This document shows positions 35,273 through 44,730 of a stretch of DNA of 64,000 nt, piece by piece (position 1 is the first letter of the stretch; each line of letters starts with the position of its first letter). The translations under genes were made by a program, and so were the position numbers. The notes under the pieces were generated by a model. That model was not told where the DNA came from and made no database searches. It saw nothing but the letters and a program-made list of their open reading frames with translations. Source of the DNA: Streptomyces lanatus (GTDB lineage: Bacteria > Actinomycetota > Actinomycetes > Streptomycetales > Streptomycetaceae); NCBI RefSeq assembly GCF_014655715.1, contig NZ_BNBM01000028.1, positions 1 through 64,000 on the forward strand. The letters are read 5' to 3'.

Positions 35273-35785
35273 TCACACCACCTCCGTCTCCCGCAGCCGC
35301 TCCCGCAGCGACCGCATCGCCGCATGGAGCCGGCTCTTGACCGTGCCCTCCGGGACACCGAGCTGCTCGGCGATCTGCCGTACCGACAGGTCCGCGTAGA
35401 ACCGCAGCACCACGAGGCGTCGTACGTCCTGGTCCAGGCTCTGGAGCGCCTGTTCCACCACCAGGGCAAGTTCGCGTTCCTCGGCGGTACGGCCGCGGTC
35501 GCTGACCTGGGGTGGGTCACGGTGCCGTATCCGCTCGGCGAGCCCTCTCTCGTGCCGGCGCGCCCGGTGCGTGTCGAGGGCGACGCGGCCGGCGACGGTG
35601 GCCAGCCAGGCCCCGCGGTGGCGTGGCCTCCCCCGCGTGCGCAGCTGCTCCAGCAGCTTGACCCGCACCTGCTGCACCCCGTCCTCCAGCGCATCCGTGC
35701 GCATGCCTCCGAGGTACAGCACCGCCCGCACCCGATCGTGCTCGTCCGGCGACAGCGGATCGCCCGTGGCTGCCACCCACCTCAC
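35273..35785 (-). CDS. ECF sigma factor
   Basis: 170 residues. Region 2 reads MRTDALEDGVQQVRVKLLEQ with a WLATVAGRVALDTHR segment; region 4 reads LSVRQIAEQLGVPEGTVKSR and LHAAMRSLRERL. The GTG at 35785 is taken as the start because upstream codons lack sigma features; GTG codons downstream are possible. It is followed without gap by its membrane partner gene, a typical sigma/anti-sigma arrangement. Confidence 0.85.
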   Translation of the reverse strand: MRWVAATGDPLSPDEHDRVRAVLYLGGMRTDALEDGVQQVRVKLLEQLRTRGRPRHRGAWLATVAGRVALDTHRARRHERGLAERIRHRDPPQVSDRGRTAEERELALVVEQALQSLDQDVRRLVVLRFYADLSVRQIAEQLGVPEGTVKSRLHAAMRSLRERLRETEVV

Positions 35786-36025
35786 CCCCTGCCTGTTGGC
35801 CGACTGTCTCCACCGACCGTCCACCGCGGCGGTCCCGCCCGGCAGACGCGACACCCCTGTGACGGAGAAGCCGCCCGCGGCGTTCGCCCGTTCACGATTC
35901 CTCCGGCACCCGGGCACCCGTCCTTCGCAGCCCGCGCCACGGTCGCCGACGGCACCGGCCGTCCGTTGCACACGTACGGCGCTCAGCCACGCGCGCCCCT
36001 GGTCAGCGGCTCGTAGCCTTGGTTC

Positions 36026-37225
36026 ATGGCGGGAGCCACATCCGACAGCGGGCCGGACGACAGCCACAAAAGGGGTGACGGCGCCGGAGCCATCGAGCTC
36101 CCCGCATGGGCCAAAGCCCTCGGCTGGTGCGGTGTCGCCGGCCTGATCTACCTGTTGATCTGTGCCGTGAGCATCATCAGTCGCGGCTTCGCGGGGCTGG
36201 GCAGCGACGCGGCGCACACCATGTTCGCCTTCGCCTCGCACCCGTGGGTCGGGCTGAGCGTCGGCGTTCTCGGTACGGTCCTGATCCAGTCGTCGACCAC
36301 GACGACGGCCATCGCCGTCACCGCCGTGGGGTCGGGCGCGTTGCCCATCGAGGGCGCGATCCCCATCATTCTGGGCGCGAACGTCGGCACCACCGTGACG
36401 ACGAGCCTGGTGGCGCTGACCTTCATCGGCAACCGCACGGAGTTCCGCAGGGCGCTGGGCGCCTCGACCGTCCATGATTTCTACAACTGGCTCGCGCTGC
36501 TGATCTTCTTCCCGATCGAGCTGATCTGGCATCCGCTGGAACACATCAGCGGGTCGTTGACCGATGCGCTGTACGGCACGGACTGGCTGCCGAACCCGGC
36601 CCACTTCAACTTCATCCGGGCGGCCACCAGGCCGGTGGAACACGGCGTGATCCACGCGACGTCGCACGTCAGCAGCACGCTCGGTCCGCTGTTCACCATC
36701 GTGATCGGTGCCGCGCTGATCCTGGTCGCCGTCCGCTACCTGGGAAAGCTGCTCAAACTGCTCATGGTCGGCAGGGCCCGCGACATTCTGATCAAGGCCG
36801 TCGGCCGCAATCCCTATCTCGCCATGGCGTCAGGCATGGGGGTAACCGTCGTCACCCAGTCCTCCACCATCACCACGTCCGTGCTGGTCCCCTTCGCCGG
36901 AACGGGCATCCTGAAACCGGCGCAGGTGTATCCCGTCGTCGTCGGCTCCAACCTCGGCACGACGTTCACGGTGGTCTTCGCGGCGTTCGCGGGCGTCGGA
37001 CCGGACGCGAAGATCGGCCTTCAGGCAGCCTTCGTCCATCTGATCTACAACCTCTTCGCGATCATCGTGATCTACGTGATCCCGCTCCTGCGCCCCGTGC
37101 CCCTGTACTGCGCCGAGAACCTCGCCCGCATCGCCTCCGAGCACCGCTGGGTCCTCGCCGTCTACCTCGGCACCGTCTTCATCGCCGTGCCTGCCCTGGT
37201 CATCGTGCTGGTGGGGGTGCTCTGA
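36026..37225 (+). CDS. Na/Pi cotransporter family protein (NptA-like)
   Basis: A 399-residue integral membrane protein with two inverted repeats, each carrying the phosphate/sodium motif (QSSTTTTAIAVTAVGSG, and QSSTITTSVLVPFAG) followed by GANVGTT or GSNLGTT. This is the SLC34-type core, which imports phosphate with sodium. The PhoU-like C-terminal domain of some bacterial members is missing, giving the NptA form. About 240 bp upstream separates it from the divergent sigma gene. Confidence 0.9.
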   Translation: MAGATSDSGPDDSHKRGDGAGAIELPAWAKALGWCGVAGLIYLLICAVSIISRGFAGLGSDAAHTMFAFASHPWVGLSVGVLGTVLIQSSTTTTAIAVTAVGSGALPIEGAIPIILGANVGTTVTTSLVALTFIGNRTEFRRALGASTVHDFYNWLALLIFFPIELIWHPLEHISGSLTDALYGTDWLPNPAHFNFIRAATRPVEHGVIHATSHVSSTLGPLFTIVIGAALILVAVRYLGKLLKLLMVGRARDILIKAVGRNPYLAMASGMGVTVVTQSSTITTSVLVPFAGTGILKPAQVYPVVVGSNLGTTFTVVFAAFAGVGPDAKIGLQAAFVHLIYNLFAIIVIYVIPLLRPVPLYCAENLARIASEHRWVLAVYLGTVFIAVPALVIVLVGVL

Positions 37226-37433
37226 GTGGTAGTCGTCCCCGTCGTGGCACCGCAGCGACTCACGGAGATCCGCAGGCAGCGAGAACCCCAAGCCTTCGGC
37301 GCGTAGTGGGACAACCAGGCGTCGATACGGCGCCAGGACGTCACGACCAGGGGCACAACAGGCGCTATGCCTCGTCGAGGAAGTTTGCACCATACGGAGA
37401 ATCATCCACATCCGCCGCCGGCCAGCAGAAGGC
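37226..37433. other. Intergenic region between convergent genes
   Basis: About 200 bp between the transporter stop and the stop of the minus-strand operon. No perfect hairpin of useful length was found. Confidence 0.35.
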
Positions 37434-38795
37434 CTAGTCCCGATACCCGGCACCCTCCACCACATCCCTCGCGAACAGCTGCGACTTGGCCAGTGCCTCG
37501 TCCACCGACTGTCGGCCGGCGATCGCTGCGGAGATCTCGGCGGAGACGCGGTTTCCCAGGGCCGCGTATTCGGGGATGCCCACGTACGAGACGCCGGTCC
37601 ACGGCTGGGGGTGGGTGCCGGGGCGTCTGGGGTTCACCGCCGCGAGTGCGTCCAGTGTCGGGGCGACGAAGGCGTGGCCGGCTTTGCGGTACTCGGGCAG
37701 TTCGTAGGTGGACAGGCGGCTGCCTGGCGGCACGCGGACCCAGCCGAGCCGTTCGCCGTAGAGCCGGAGGTAGTCCTTGGAGGTCGCCCAGGAGACGAAC
37801 TCCCATGCGGCGTCGCGGTCCTTGGCGGTGACGGGGATGGCGAGCGACCACGCCCATAGCCACCCGGCGCTGTCTGTTCGCCGCACCGGCGCGGGGGCGT
37901 AGCCGATCCTGCCGGCGACCCTGCTGTGCTGTGTGTCCTCGAGTCGGCCGGCCAGGGCTGTGCTGTCGTACCACATGGCCGCCCTGCCCTGGCTCATCGT
38001 GCGCAGGCAGTCGGCGGGAACGGCTTCGGAGGCCCGGGGCTGGCCGTAGCGGCGGACCAGGTCGACGTAGAACCGCACCGCCCGTCTGGTCTCGGGCGAG
38101 GTGAGGCGGGGGTTCCAGTTCTCGTCGTACCAGCGGCCGCCGAAGGTCAGGATCACCATGTTGAGCGGCATCAGGAGGTTTCCCCAGCCCGCTCCGCCGC
38201 GCAGGCAGATCCCGGCGACGTCGTGGCCGGGGTCGTGGAGCCGGGCCGCCAGCCGGGCGATCTGCTGCCAGGTCGGGTGCTCGGGCATGGTGAGGCCGGC
38301 CTGCGCGAACAGGTCCTCGCGGTACATCAGGAAGGACGACTCGGCGTAGTACGGCATCGCGTACTGGCCGCCGTTGTACGACAGCGACTCGCGCACCGTC
38401 GGGATGAAGTCCTGTCGGTCGTAGTCGCCCCGGGCCGCGTAGGGGTCGAGGCGGGTCAGCCAGCCCCGTGATGCCCAGATCGGTGCCTCGTAGGGGCCGA
38501 TGGCGACGATGTCGTAGTGGCTGGCCTCGGAGGCGATGTCCTTGGGCACGCGGGCCCTGAGTGAGTTCTCGGGCAGGAACACCAGATTGACCTTGATGTG
38601 CGGGTGGTCCTTCTCGAAGTCGTCGACGAGGGCCTCGATGCCGTGCATGAAGTCGACGGCCGCGACAGTGACCGTCACGGGGTCGGCCGAGTTGTCGGCG
38701 CAGGCCGCCGGGCCCAGGGCGAGTGAGGCGAGCAGGGCTGCCGCCAGGACAAGACGGGTCAGCCGCCCGCGGCGCGTGTGCGGGGGTTCGCTCAC
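37434..38795 (-). CDS. Extracellular solute-binding lipoprotein (sugar-ABC type)
   Basis: 453 residues with a lipoprotein signal (RLVLAAALLASLALGPAAC, lipidation at Cys). A cluster-B binding-protein fold follows: MHGIEALVDDFEKDHPHIKV, ASEASHYDIVAIGPYEAPIW and QYAMPYYAESSFLMYREDLF. Such proteins usually deliver sugars to ABC permeases, but no permease is encoded here. It is the last gene of a five-gene operon and its GTG overlaps the stop of the DUF4239 gene (GTGA). It may therefore sense or present a ligand rather than feed uptake. Confidence 0.85.
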   Translation of the reverse strand: MSEPPHTRRGRLTRLVLAAALLASLALGPAACADNSADPVTVTVAAVDFMHGIEALVDDFEKDHPHIKVNLVFLPENSLRARVPKDIASEASHYDIVAIGPYEAPIWASRGWLTRLDPYAARGDYDRQDFIPTVRESLSYNGGQYAMPYYAESSFLMYREDLFAQAGLTMPEHPTWQQIARLAARLHDPGHDVAGICLRGGAGWGNLLMPLNMVILTFGGRWYDENWNPRLTSPETRRAVRFYVDLVRRYGQPRASEAVPADCLRTMSQGRAAMWYDSTALAGRLEDTQHSRVAGRIGYAPAPVRRTDSAGWLWAWSLAIPVTAKDRDAAWEFVSWATSKDYLRLYGERLGWVRVPPGSRLSTYELPEYRKAGHAFVAPTLDALAAVNPRRPGTHPQPWTGVSYVGIPEYAALGNRVSAEISAAIAGRQSVDEALAKSQLFARDVVEGAGYRD

Positions 38796-39697
38796 TCCGG
38801 GAGTTTCTCCGAGCTCGCGAACGACACGTAGTCGGAGACGTTCAGCAGACAGCCCGGGACCCGGTCCGCCGTCGACTCCCCGAAATAGGTGGACACCTGC
38901 TCCTGACCCTCGCCGGGAACCCCCATGCCCTTGGTGAGTGCCACCTGCCACGGCTTCGGAGGAATCGAGTTGCTGTCCTGGAGGGGATAGTCCAGCGCGA
39001 CTATGAGCGACAGGAACACGCCGATGAAGAGCGACAGGAAGCCGGTGATGGCCATGTGGTCGACGAGTCTGACGCCGACCAGTCCCCATGTCGCGGCGAT
39101 GGTGACGGCCGCGCCGAGAAAGAGGACCGTGTAGAGAACCGGCAGCAGTCCGATCTCCACCTCGCCCTGCCGTTCGCGGCGAAGGTTGTTGTAGTCGTTG
39201 AAGGCTTCGAGGGTCACGGCCTGGGCATTCGATTCCTGTGCGTTCTGCGGTTTGTAGAACATCAGCGACTCGAAGACGGCGTCGAGCCTGCCCCGGTCCT
39301 CCTCGATATCGCCCTGCTTCTGCTTCGGCCACACGTCGTCGATCACGTTCTCCGCGTAATTGCGTACCTGCGACTGGATTCGGCATCGACGGCTGTTGGG
39401 AAACGACTGGGCGGCGCGATAGACGGTGGTGAGCTGCGAGGCCTCCTGATTGACGAGCCGTTTCACCTCCACGTAGTGGTCGTACGCGCCGACGGCGACC
39501 AGGCCCACCAACAGGGCGTAGAACACGCCCACGACCTCGACGAGAAAGGTGACCCGGTCGTCGTGCTCGGTGTCTCCCTCGAAGCGCCGGCGCACAACGG
39601 GGCGCATGAGCATTCCGCAGAGTCCGAAAGCTATGAATCCCCCGGCCAATACCACGGCCTGCAGCCAGGCCGGCACATGCAAGAATCCACCGGACAT
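38792..39697 (-). CDS. DUF4239 integral membrane protein
   Basis: 301 residues with four predicted membrane helices: AVVLAGGFIAFGLCGMLM, a VEVVGVFYALLVGLVAVGAY helix, LPVLYTVLFLGAAVTIAATW and ITGFLSLFIGVFLSLIVALD. The long loop with VKRLVNQEASQLTTVYRAAQ and the SNAQAV segment is the DUF4239 signature (bestrophin-like). Members are suspected ion channels of unknown role. It sits fourth in the operon, 125 bp after the third gene, and overlaps the solute-binding gene by 4 bp. Confidence 0.82.
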   Translation of the reverse strand: MSGGFLHVPAWLQAVVLAGGFIAFGLCGMLMRPVVRRRFEGDTEHDDRVTFLVEVVGVFYALLVGLVAVGAYDHYVEVKRLVNQEASQLTTVYRAAQSFPNSRRCRIQSQVRNYAENVIDDVWPKQKQGDIEEDRGRLDAVFESLMFYKPQNAQESNAQAVTLEAFNDYNNLRRERQGEVEIGLLPVLYTVLFLGAAVTIAATWGLVGVRLVDHMAITGFLSLFIGVFLSLIVALDYPLQDSNSIPPKPWQVALTKGMGVPGEGQEQVSTYFGESTADRVPGCLLNVSDYVSFASSEKLPE

Positions 39698-39822
39698 TCG
39701 CCGAAGCCGTCCCTCGCGTGTCGTGGTGCGATGAGGCAGAGATGCCCAAGCGCTGCTACGGCTACTCCGCGAACTGATTTACGGGACGCGAACCGCGTGT
39801 GCGACACCGACCTGAAGTCCGG

Positions 39823-41466
39823 TCATGGCGGAGGACAGATGCTCTCCCCCTGCTTCTGATACGTGCGGTAGAGCAGCGACTTGCTGGGCGACTTCTGCGG
39901 GAAGGTCACCACGGGGACCGGTTTGCACACCGGCCACTGCCCGGTCACCGCCTCGCCCCTGGTGCCGCCTTCCGCCATCTGCTGCTCGTCCGCGAAGGTG
40001 AACACGCCGCTCGCGCCCTGTACGCATCCCGCGGAACAGCCCGCGTCGAGGTTGAAGCGGCGCAGCGCGTTGTAGACATCGTCGTGGCTCACCGAGACGG
40101 TCTTCTGGTGGCTCCGGGCCGCGATCACGGCGGTGCTCACAGCGGTCAGGGCGTCGTGGTACATCGTGGCGTAGCCGTCGTTGAGGCCGGTCCGCTCCTC
40201 GTCGAAGTCCCGGTCGTAGGACTCGGCGAAGCGCCCGAAGTACCGGGGCACCTGCTGATCGCTGCCGCGGTCGGCACGCCAGCGGGGTGCGTCCACGGCG
40301 GCCGCGGTCACGATCTCGATGTGTCTGCTGCCGGCGATACGGCCCATCGTGCCGCTCTCGGTCTCCGGGTCACGGCCCGTACTGACGCGCAGGATGCGCA
40401 ACGGCTGGTCGGCGGTGCCCTGGTCACAGGACGCGGTGTGGTCGATGCTGTCCAGGAAGGGCGGCAGGTCGGCGTCGCGGCCCGCCAGGAAGACCGTCTT
40501 GGCCTTGACCCCGCACATCGCGCTCACTGCCGCGTCGAAGTCCAGCGGCTGCCCCCGGTTCGGTCCCTTGCTGCCTTGGTACTTCCCGATCCGCGGGTGC
40601 ACGATGTCCGGGCTGATGCCGTACTCCTCGCCGAACTCCCGGCCGAAGACCTGGCTCAGGTTCTCCACGTAGTTGTCGTGCCGTTCGTCGGCGATCAGGA
40701 ACGTGTCCTCGCGGTTCAGCTCGTTCGCGGACACGTACTGCTTGAGGGCGCCGACGAGTTGGTCGGTGGAGGGCGAGACCTTGAAGAGGTAGTCGTCCTC
40801 CATCTCACGTGAGCTGAGCACTGCGCTGACGGCCGGGATCCGTAGCTTCGCCAGCTCCTTCACCGATGCGAGGGTCCTGGTGTCGCTGTTGGGAAAGCCG
40901 ATGGCCGCGACGACGGGGGCCTCGCTGTTGACGCGGTCCTTCAGTTGGTCGGCCACGGTCTGCCAGTGGTCCAGATTCCTGCCGACGTTGGCGAAGAGGA
41001 GCTGGATGGTGGTGTCGTGGCGGGCGAGGCCCTGGTTGTGGCGGTGCTGGGCGATGTAGGCGCCTTGGAGGGAGTGCCGGATCAGCGCTTCCGACATGGC
41101 CGCGCCCGTACCGGAGGTGTACGGCATGACGGCGGCGACGCTCACCATCTGCTTGCCCGAGTCGCGTGCCTCCTTGCGCGCCCACTCGTTCTCACGCGCG
41201 ATCCTGCCGAGCACGTCCGTGAGGTTCGGCGCGAAGTCATACGGCGCGGCCGTGACCCCCACGCACTCGTCGTCGATACGCCGCAGCTGCAGATCCGCGG
41301 TGCAGTAGTCGCGGTGCTTCCAGTAGGTGTCCAGCCCCCACCAGGTACCGGTCCCCAGCAGCGCGGCGACCACGAACCACAGGGCCACCACATCGACCAG
41401 GCCGAGCACCCTGAAGCGCAGTCGGCTCGGCAGCCAGACCCAGTTCCGGCGGTCCATCCGGTTCAT
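39823..41466 (-). CDS. Membrane-anchored type I periplasmic-binding-fold protein
   Basis: 547 residues: a short cytosolic start, one membrane helix (VLGLVDVVALWFVVAALLG) and a large extracellular domain with the Leu/Ile/Val-binding-type fold, e.g. SGTGAAMSEALIRHSLQGAY, APVVAAIGFPNSDTRTLASV, LRIPAVSAVLSSREMEDDYL and DGYATMYHDALTAV. Usually such domains bind amino acids or signals. The ATG overlaps the stop of the upstream ATPase gene (ATGA). The single anchor and lack of a transporter suggest a receptor for the cytosolic ATPase. Confidence 0.8.
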   Translation of the reverse strand: MNRMDRRNWVWLPSRLRFRVLGLVDVVALWFVVAALLGTGTWWGLDTYWKHRDYCTADLQLRRIDDECVGVTAAPYDFAPNLTDVLGRIARENEWARKEARDSGKQMVSVAAVMPYTSGTGAAMSEALIRHSLQGAYIAQHRHNQGLARHDTTIQLLFANVGRNLDHWQTVADQLKDRVNSEAPVVAAIGFPNSDTRTLASVKELAKLRIPAVSAVLSSREMEDDYLFKVSPSTDQLVGALKQYVSANELNREDTFLIADERHDNYVENLSQVFGREFGEEYGISPDIVHPRIGKYQGSKGPNRGQPLDFDAAVSAMCGVKAKTVFLAGRDADLPPFLDSIDHTASCDQGTADQPLRILRVSTGRDPETESGTMGRIAGSRHIEIVTAAAVDAPRWRADRGSDQQVPRYFGRFAESYDRDFDEERTGLNDGYATMYHDALTAVSTAVIAARSHQKTVSVSHDDVYNALRRFNLDAGCSAGCVQGASGVFTFADEQQMAEGGTRGEAVTGQWPVCKPVPVVTFPQKSPSKSLLYRTYQKQGESICPPP

Positions 41467-43736
41467 CGCCTCCCTCCCGTTCCCGGCTGGTCCCCCTGCC
41501 AGCTGCGTTCCAGGGGCCAGTCCTCGCCGTCCCGCACGGCGCGTGGCCAGCGGATGGAGGCCTGGGCCAGGACCGCCCGGCCGGTCAGATGCTGGGCGGA
41601 GAGGAACGACAGGTCCTGGCCGATCCGGTCGGCGAGGGTCCGGTCCGCCTCGGCCAGTTCGTCCGCCGCGTACCACAAGGCGTGCAGGAGCCGGTTGACG
41701 GCCTGCTTCTCCAGGCCCACTCCCGGGTCCGCCTGGAGCTGCTGCCGGTCCCGTCGGCCCTTGCCGACCTCCTGGCAGTGCTCGAACCAGGCATCGCCAG
41801 GCGGGCGTGGCGCATGGGCCACGGTGCGCAGGATGTGCAGCCAGTCGACCGCGTCGCCGTCGTCCCTGAGGAACTCCGTGTGCAGCCAGTCGACGACTTC
41901 CTGTGCCTCTCCCGCGGCGAGCCGGTGCCACAGGAAGCGGGACCGCTCGGCTCGCCCGGCCTGGCCCGAGCGGCCCTCGGCCCGCTGCCGGTGGTGCTCG
42001 GCGAGCAGGGCGTGCGCGCTGGACCAGTCCACCCCGCTGCCGCCGCGCCCGCTGCGCATCTGATGCACGAGCAGGGCGCGCAGAAAGCGATCCGTGATGA
42101 ACGGCCGGCTGCCGGGGCCCCGCGACCAGCGCTCCCGTTCCAGCTGGGCGGCGGCGCCGTCGGCCGCGGCCAGGCCGTCGATCCGGCGCGGCACCCACCG
42201 CTCGGCGAGTTGCTCGGCCGCCTCCCGGTCCCAGGCCAGCGAGAACAGGCACAGCTCGTCGTGGTTCTCGCTGCCGACCAGGGTGTTGAGCAGGCGCCAG
42301 ATGACGGATTCGCCGGCGCCGCCGGGGTGGGTCAGATCGAGGAGTTCCTCGGCCGCCACCCATTCCTCGGTGCGCGCCTTGTGCACCACGGCATCGCACA
42401 GCCGACGGGCTCCCATGGGGTGACCGCGGGTGAGATCGTGTACAGCGGTGGCGATGTACGGGTCGAAGGAGGCCCGGTCGTCCCGCTTCAGCATCCTCTC
42501 CAGGTGCTCCGTGTCCAGCGGCGGGAGCGGCAGGACCAGCACGCCCGCCGAGGGTGCGGTGCTCCCGCGGGTCCAGCCCGAGTGGGTGCCGACGTCGTGC
42601 AGCGACCGGTAGGTGGCCTCCGGGTAGGGGTCGCTCTCCTCGTCGGCGACGTCGTCCCGGGTGAGCGTGCTGCTGTCGCCGCGCAGTTCGGTGGCGATCA
42701 CGACGAGCAGGTCACGGTCGCCGCGGCCCTGCCGCGCCCGTTGTTCCAGGAGCAGTTCGAGGAAGTCGCCGCCGGGGTCGGTGTGCACGTTGTCGAGGAG
42801 GACGAGTGGACGCGGGGCTCGGTTCGCCCGTCTGAGGAGGCCGTAGCGCACATCGGCGAGGAAGGCGGCCATCAGCATGCGTTCGACGCCACGCCGGAAG
42901 CCGCGGCCCTGGTGGAACTCCCGGCAGAGCCGGGCCACGGCCTGCGCGCGCTCCGCCGCCGGTACGGGCCGCGGGTGGGCGGCCGCGCCCGGCGGCATGC
43001 CGCGCAGCCGGTTGTCGACCTCGCTGCGGTAGCTCTCGTACCAGCCGATCAGATGGCGGGAGGCGAGTCGGCGCGAGCGCCATCGGCGCTGTCTGCCCAG
43101 ATAGGTACGCACGGCCGCCTCGGGGAGCGCCGCGGGGTCGGCTGTGGCACCGTCCCCGGGAGCGGGCAGCGCCGGGCGGAAGAGCGTGTCCCAGGTGGGC
43201 GCCGGGTCCTCGCCCGGCGGGGATCCCATCAGGGCGGCCGCGTGCCGGTCGGCCACCCGCAGTTCGTCGTCGTTGCCGGGCCGCCGGGCGGACACCACGG
43301 CGAGCAGCCCGGCGGTGGTCCGGGGAAAGCGAAGCCTCCCGAACCCCGCGACGGGTCGGGAGAGCTGGGCGACGAGTTCGGCCAGGACCTCCACCGTGTA
43401 GGAGTTGTTGGAGATCTCCGGCCCCACCCTGGCCCGCTCCTGGACGGCCGCGCAGTTGATCCGCGCGAACGGCACGCGCGGCCCCGGCCAGGAGCCCCCG
43501 TCGGGCGCGTAGGCCTGCTGGAGGTCGCCCAGCAGGGCGCTCTTGCCGGTGCCATGCCGCCCGCTGAGCAGCACCACCGGCAGATCCTCGGCGAACTCGT
43601 GGTGCCGCCGTCGGCGGTGCCGGTCGCGTTCGAGGCCGACCAGGCGGGGCACCAGCTGCCGCAGCAGGGGCTGGCGCGCGTACGCCTCCGGTATCTGGTC
43701 CTCCGGCCGGGGCGCGGAGTTCACGGCCGCGCTCAC
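41463..43736 (-). CDS. Large P-loop NTPase (STAND/AAA-like)
   Basis: 757 residues, cytosolic. Walker A is SGRHGTGKSALLGD near residue 60 and Walker B is PLVLLDNVHTDPGG near residue 315, then FLELLLEQRARQGRGDRDLL and a helical C-terminal half with a probable winged-helix (LTRGHPMGARRLCDAVVHKA) and helical repeats. The layout recalls STAND-type signalling ATPases. It overlaps the genes on both sides by 4 bp, so it is made together with the receptor-like protein. Confidence 0.75.
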   Translation of the reverse strand: MSAAVNSAPRPEDQIPEAYARQPLLRQLVPRLVGLERDRHRRRRHHEFAEDLPVVLLSGRHGTGKSALLGDLQQAYAPDGGSWPGPRVPFARINCAAVQERARVGPEISNNSYTVEVLAELVAQLSRPVAGFGRLRFPRTTAGLLAVVSARRPGNDDELRVADRHAAALMGSPPGEDPAPTWDTLFRPALPAPGDGATADPAALPEAAVRTYLGRQRRWRSRRLASRHLIGWYESYRSEVDNRLRGMPPGAAAHPRPVPAAERAQAVARLCREFHQGRGFRRGVERMLMAAFLADVRYGLLRRANRAPRPLVLLDNVHTDPGGDFLELLLEQRARQGRGDRDLLVVIATELRGDSSTLTRDDVADEESDPYPEATYRSLHDVGTHSGWTRGSTAPSAGVLVLPLPPLDTEHLERMLKRDDRASFDPYIATAVHDLTRGHPMGARRLCDAVVHKARTEEWVAAEELLDLTHPGGAGESVIWRLLNTLVGSENHDELCLFSLAWDREAAEQLAERWVPRRIDGLAAADGAAAQLERERWSRGPGSRPFITDRFLRALLVHQMRSGRGGSGVDWSSAHALLAEHHRQRAEGRSGQAGRAERSRFLWHRLAAGEAQEVVDWLHTEFLRDDGDAVDWLHILRTVAHAPRPPGDAWFEHCQEVGKGRRDRQQLQADPGVGLEKQAVNRLLHALWYAADELAEADRTLADRIGQDLSFLSAQHLTGRAVLAQASIRWPRAVRDGEDWPLERSWQGDQPGTGGRR

Positions 43737-44527
43737 CCCAGTCCCAGCATCGAGCTGATGATGTCCGTGACGACGCCGGTCCCCATGTCCCGGCTCGCCC
43801 TGGACCCGGCCTGCGCCAGCTCGCCGCTGCGCTGCAGGAACTGCCGCAGCGCGCTCTCGTCCGGCCCGGCACCGTTGCGTGAGGCATCGGTCAGCGCCGC
43901 GGCGAGATCACGCACCCGCCGCACCTCGTCGTCCCCCTCCGGCAGGTCGGGGCGGGACGCCTGCACAAGCCGCGCCACCTGCTCGAAGGACAGCACCAGT
44001 CCGGCTCCGTCCTGGGCGACGCTGATGTGCAACGGGGTGGGCAGGTTCAGGTGGTCCTTGGCGTACTCGAGGTCCTCCAAGGCAAGCTGTCGACCGCAGT
44101 AGAAAGCCTCGCGCGCCCAGAGGAAGTCCTCGGCGTTCGGCTCGCCGCTCTGCTGCTGCTCCGTCCGGTCGGCCCAGACGAACAGGGCCGCCTTGGCATA
44201 CCGGCGGCGGGCTTCCCGATCGTCGTACGCCTCGTCCCAGGCCCGCACCTCCGCGAGCCCGGGGTCGGTCGGGCTGACCAGCGGCGGGATGGCACCGGAG
44301 TCGTTGTGCACGGCGATCCAGCCGAGTGCGGCCAGGCGTTCCACGACACCCTCGACCAACTCCAGGCTGCACCGCTCATGGGGTGCGTATGCGGCGCTGG
44401 GCACGCGGCTCCCGGCGATACCGCCGGTCTCGTCGGCCAGCCACCGCAGGAAACGCGCGGACGCGGCACCTGTCTCGTCGTACACGGGAGAGAGACCTGT
44501 GGTGGGCACTGCCCAGGATCTGATCAT
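43733..44527 (-). CDS. Unrecognised first protein of the five-gene operon
   Basis: 264 residues, no membrane segment. The N-terminal half looks like a winged helix (RFLRWLADETGGI, LVEGVVERLAALGWIAVHND, PLVSPTDPGLAEVRAWDEAY). The second half is helical and ends MGTGVVTDIISSMLGLG. It overlaps the ATPase start by 4 bp. It may be the regulator or specificity subunit of the cluster. No database family is known to me. Confidence 0.7.
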   Translation of the reverse strand: MIRSWAVPTTGLSPVYDETGAASARFLRWLADETGGIAGSRVPSAAYAPHERCSLELVEGVVERLAALGWIAVHNDSGAIPPLVSPTDPGLAEVRAWDEAYDDREARRRYAKAALFVWADRTEQQQSGEPNAEDFLWAREAFYCGRQLALEDLEYAKDHLNLPTPLHISVAQDGAGLVLSFEQVARLVQASRPDLPEGDDEVRRVRDLAAALTDASRNGAGPDESALRQFLQRSGELAQAGSRASRDMGTGVVTDIISSMLGLG

Positions 44528-44730
44528 CGTCCGCCCCCAACTGCCGTGACCACCATGCGCGTTCGCCTTCCCCGAGGAGCGATCTCAAACATGTGGCACC
44601 CGAGGTTCCTTCAGAGCTCCGCGCATCGTGTTCGCCCTAAGGGACTGTTAGGACTTCGTTCGCGATGTTGAACGGCCCCGGCGTGCCGTCGACTCTGTGT
44701 GCCTCCGGGCCGCTGACAAGGGAGTTCTCG

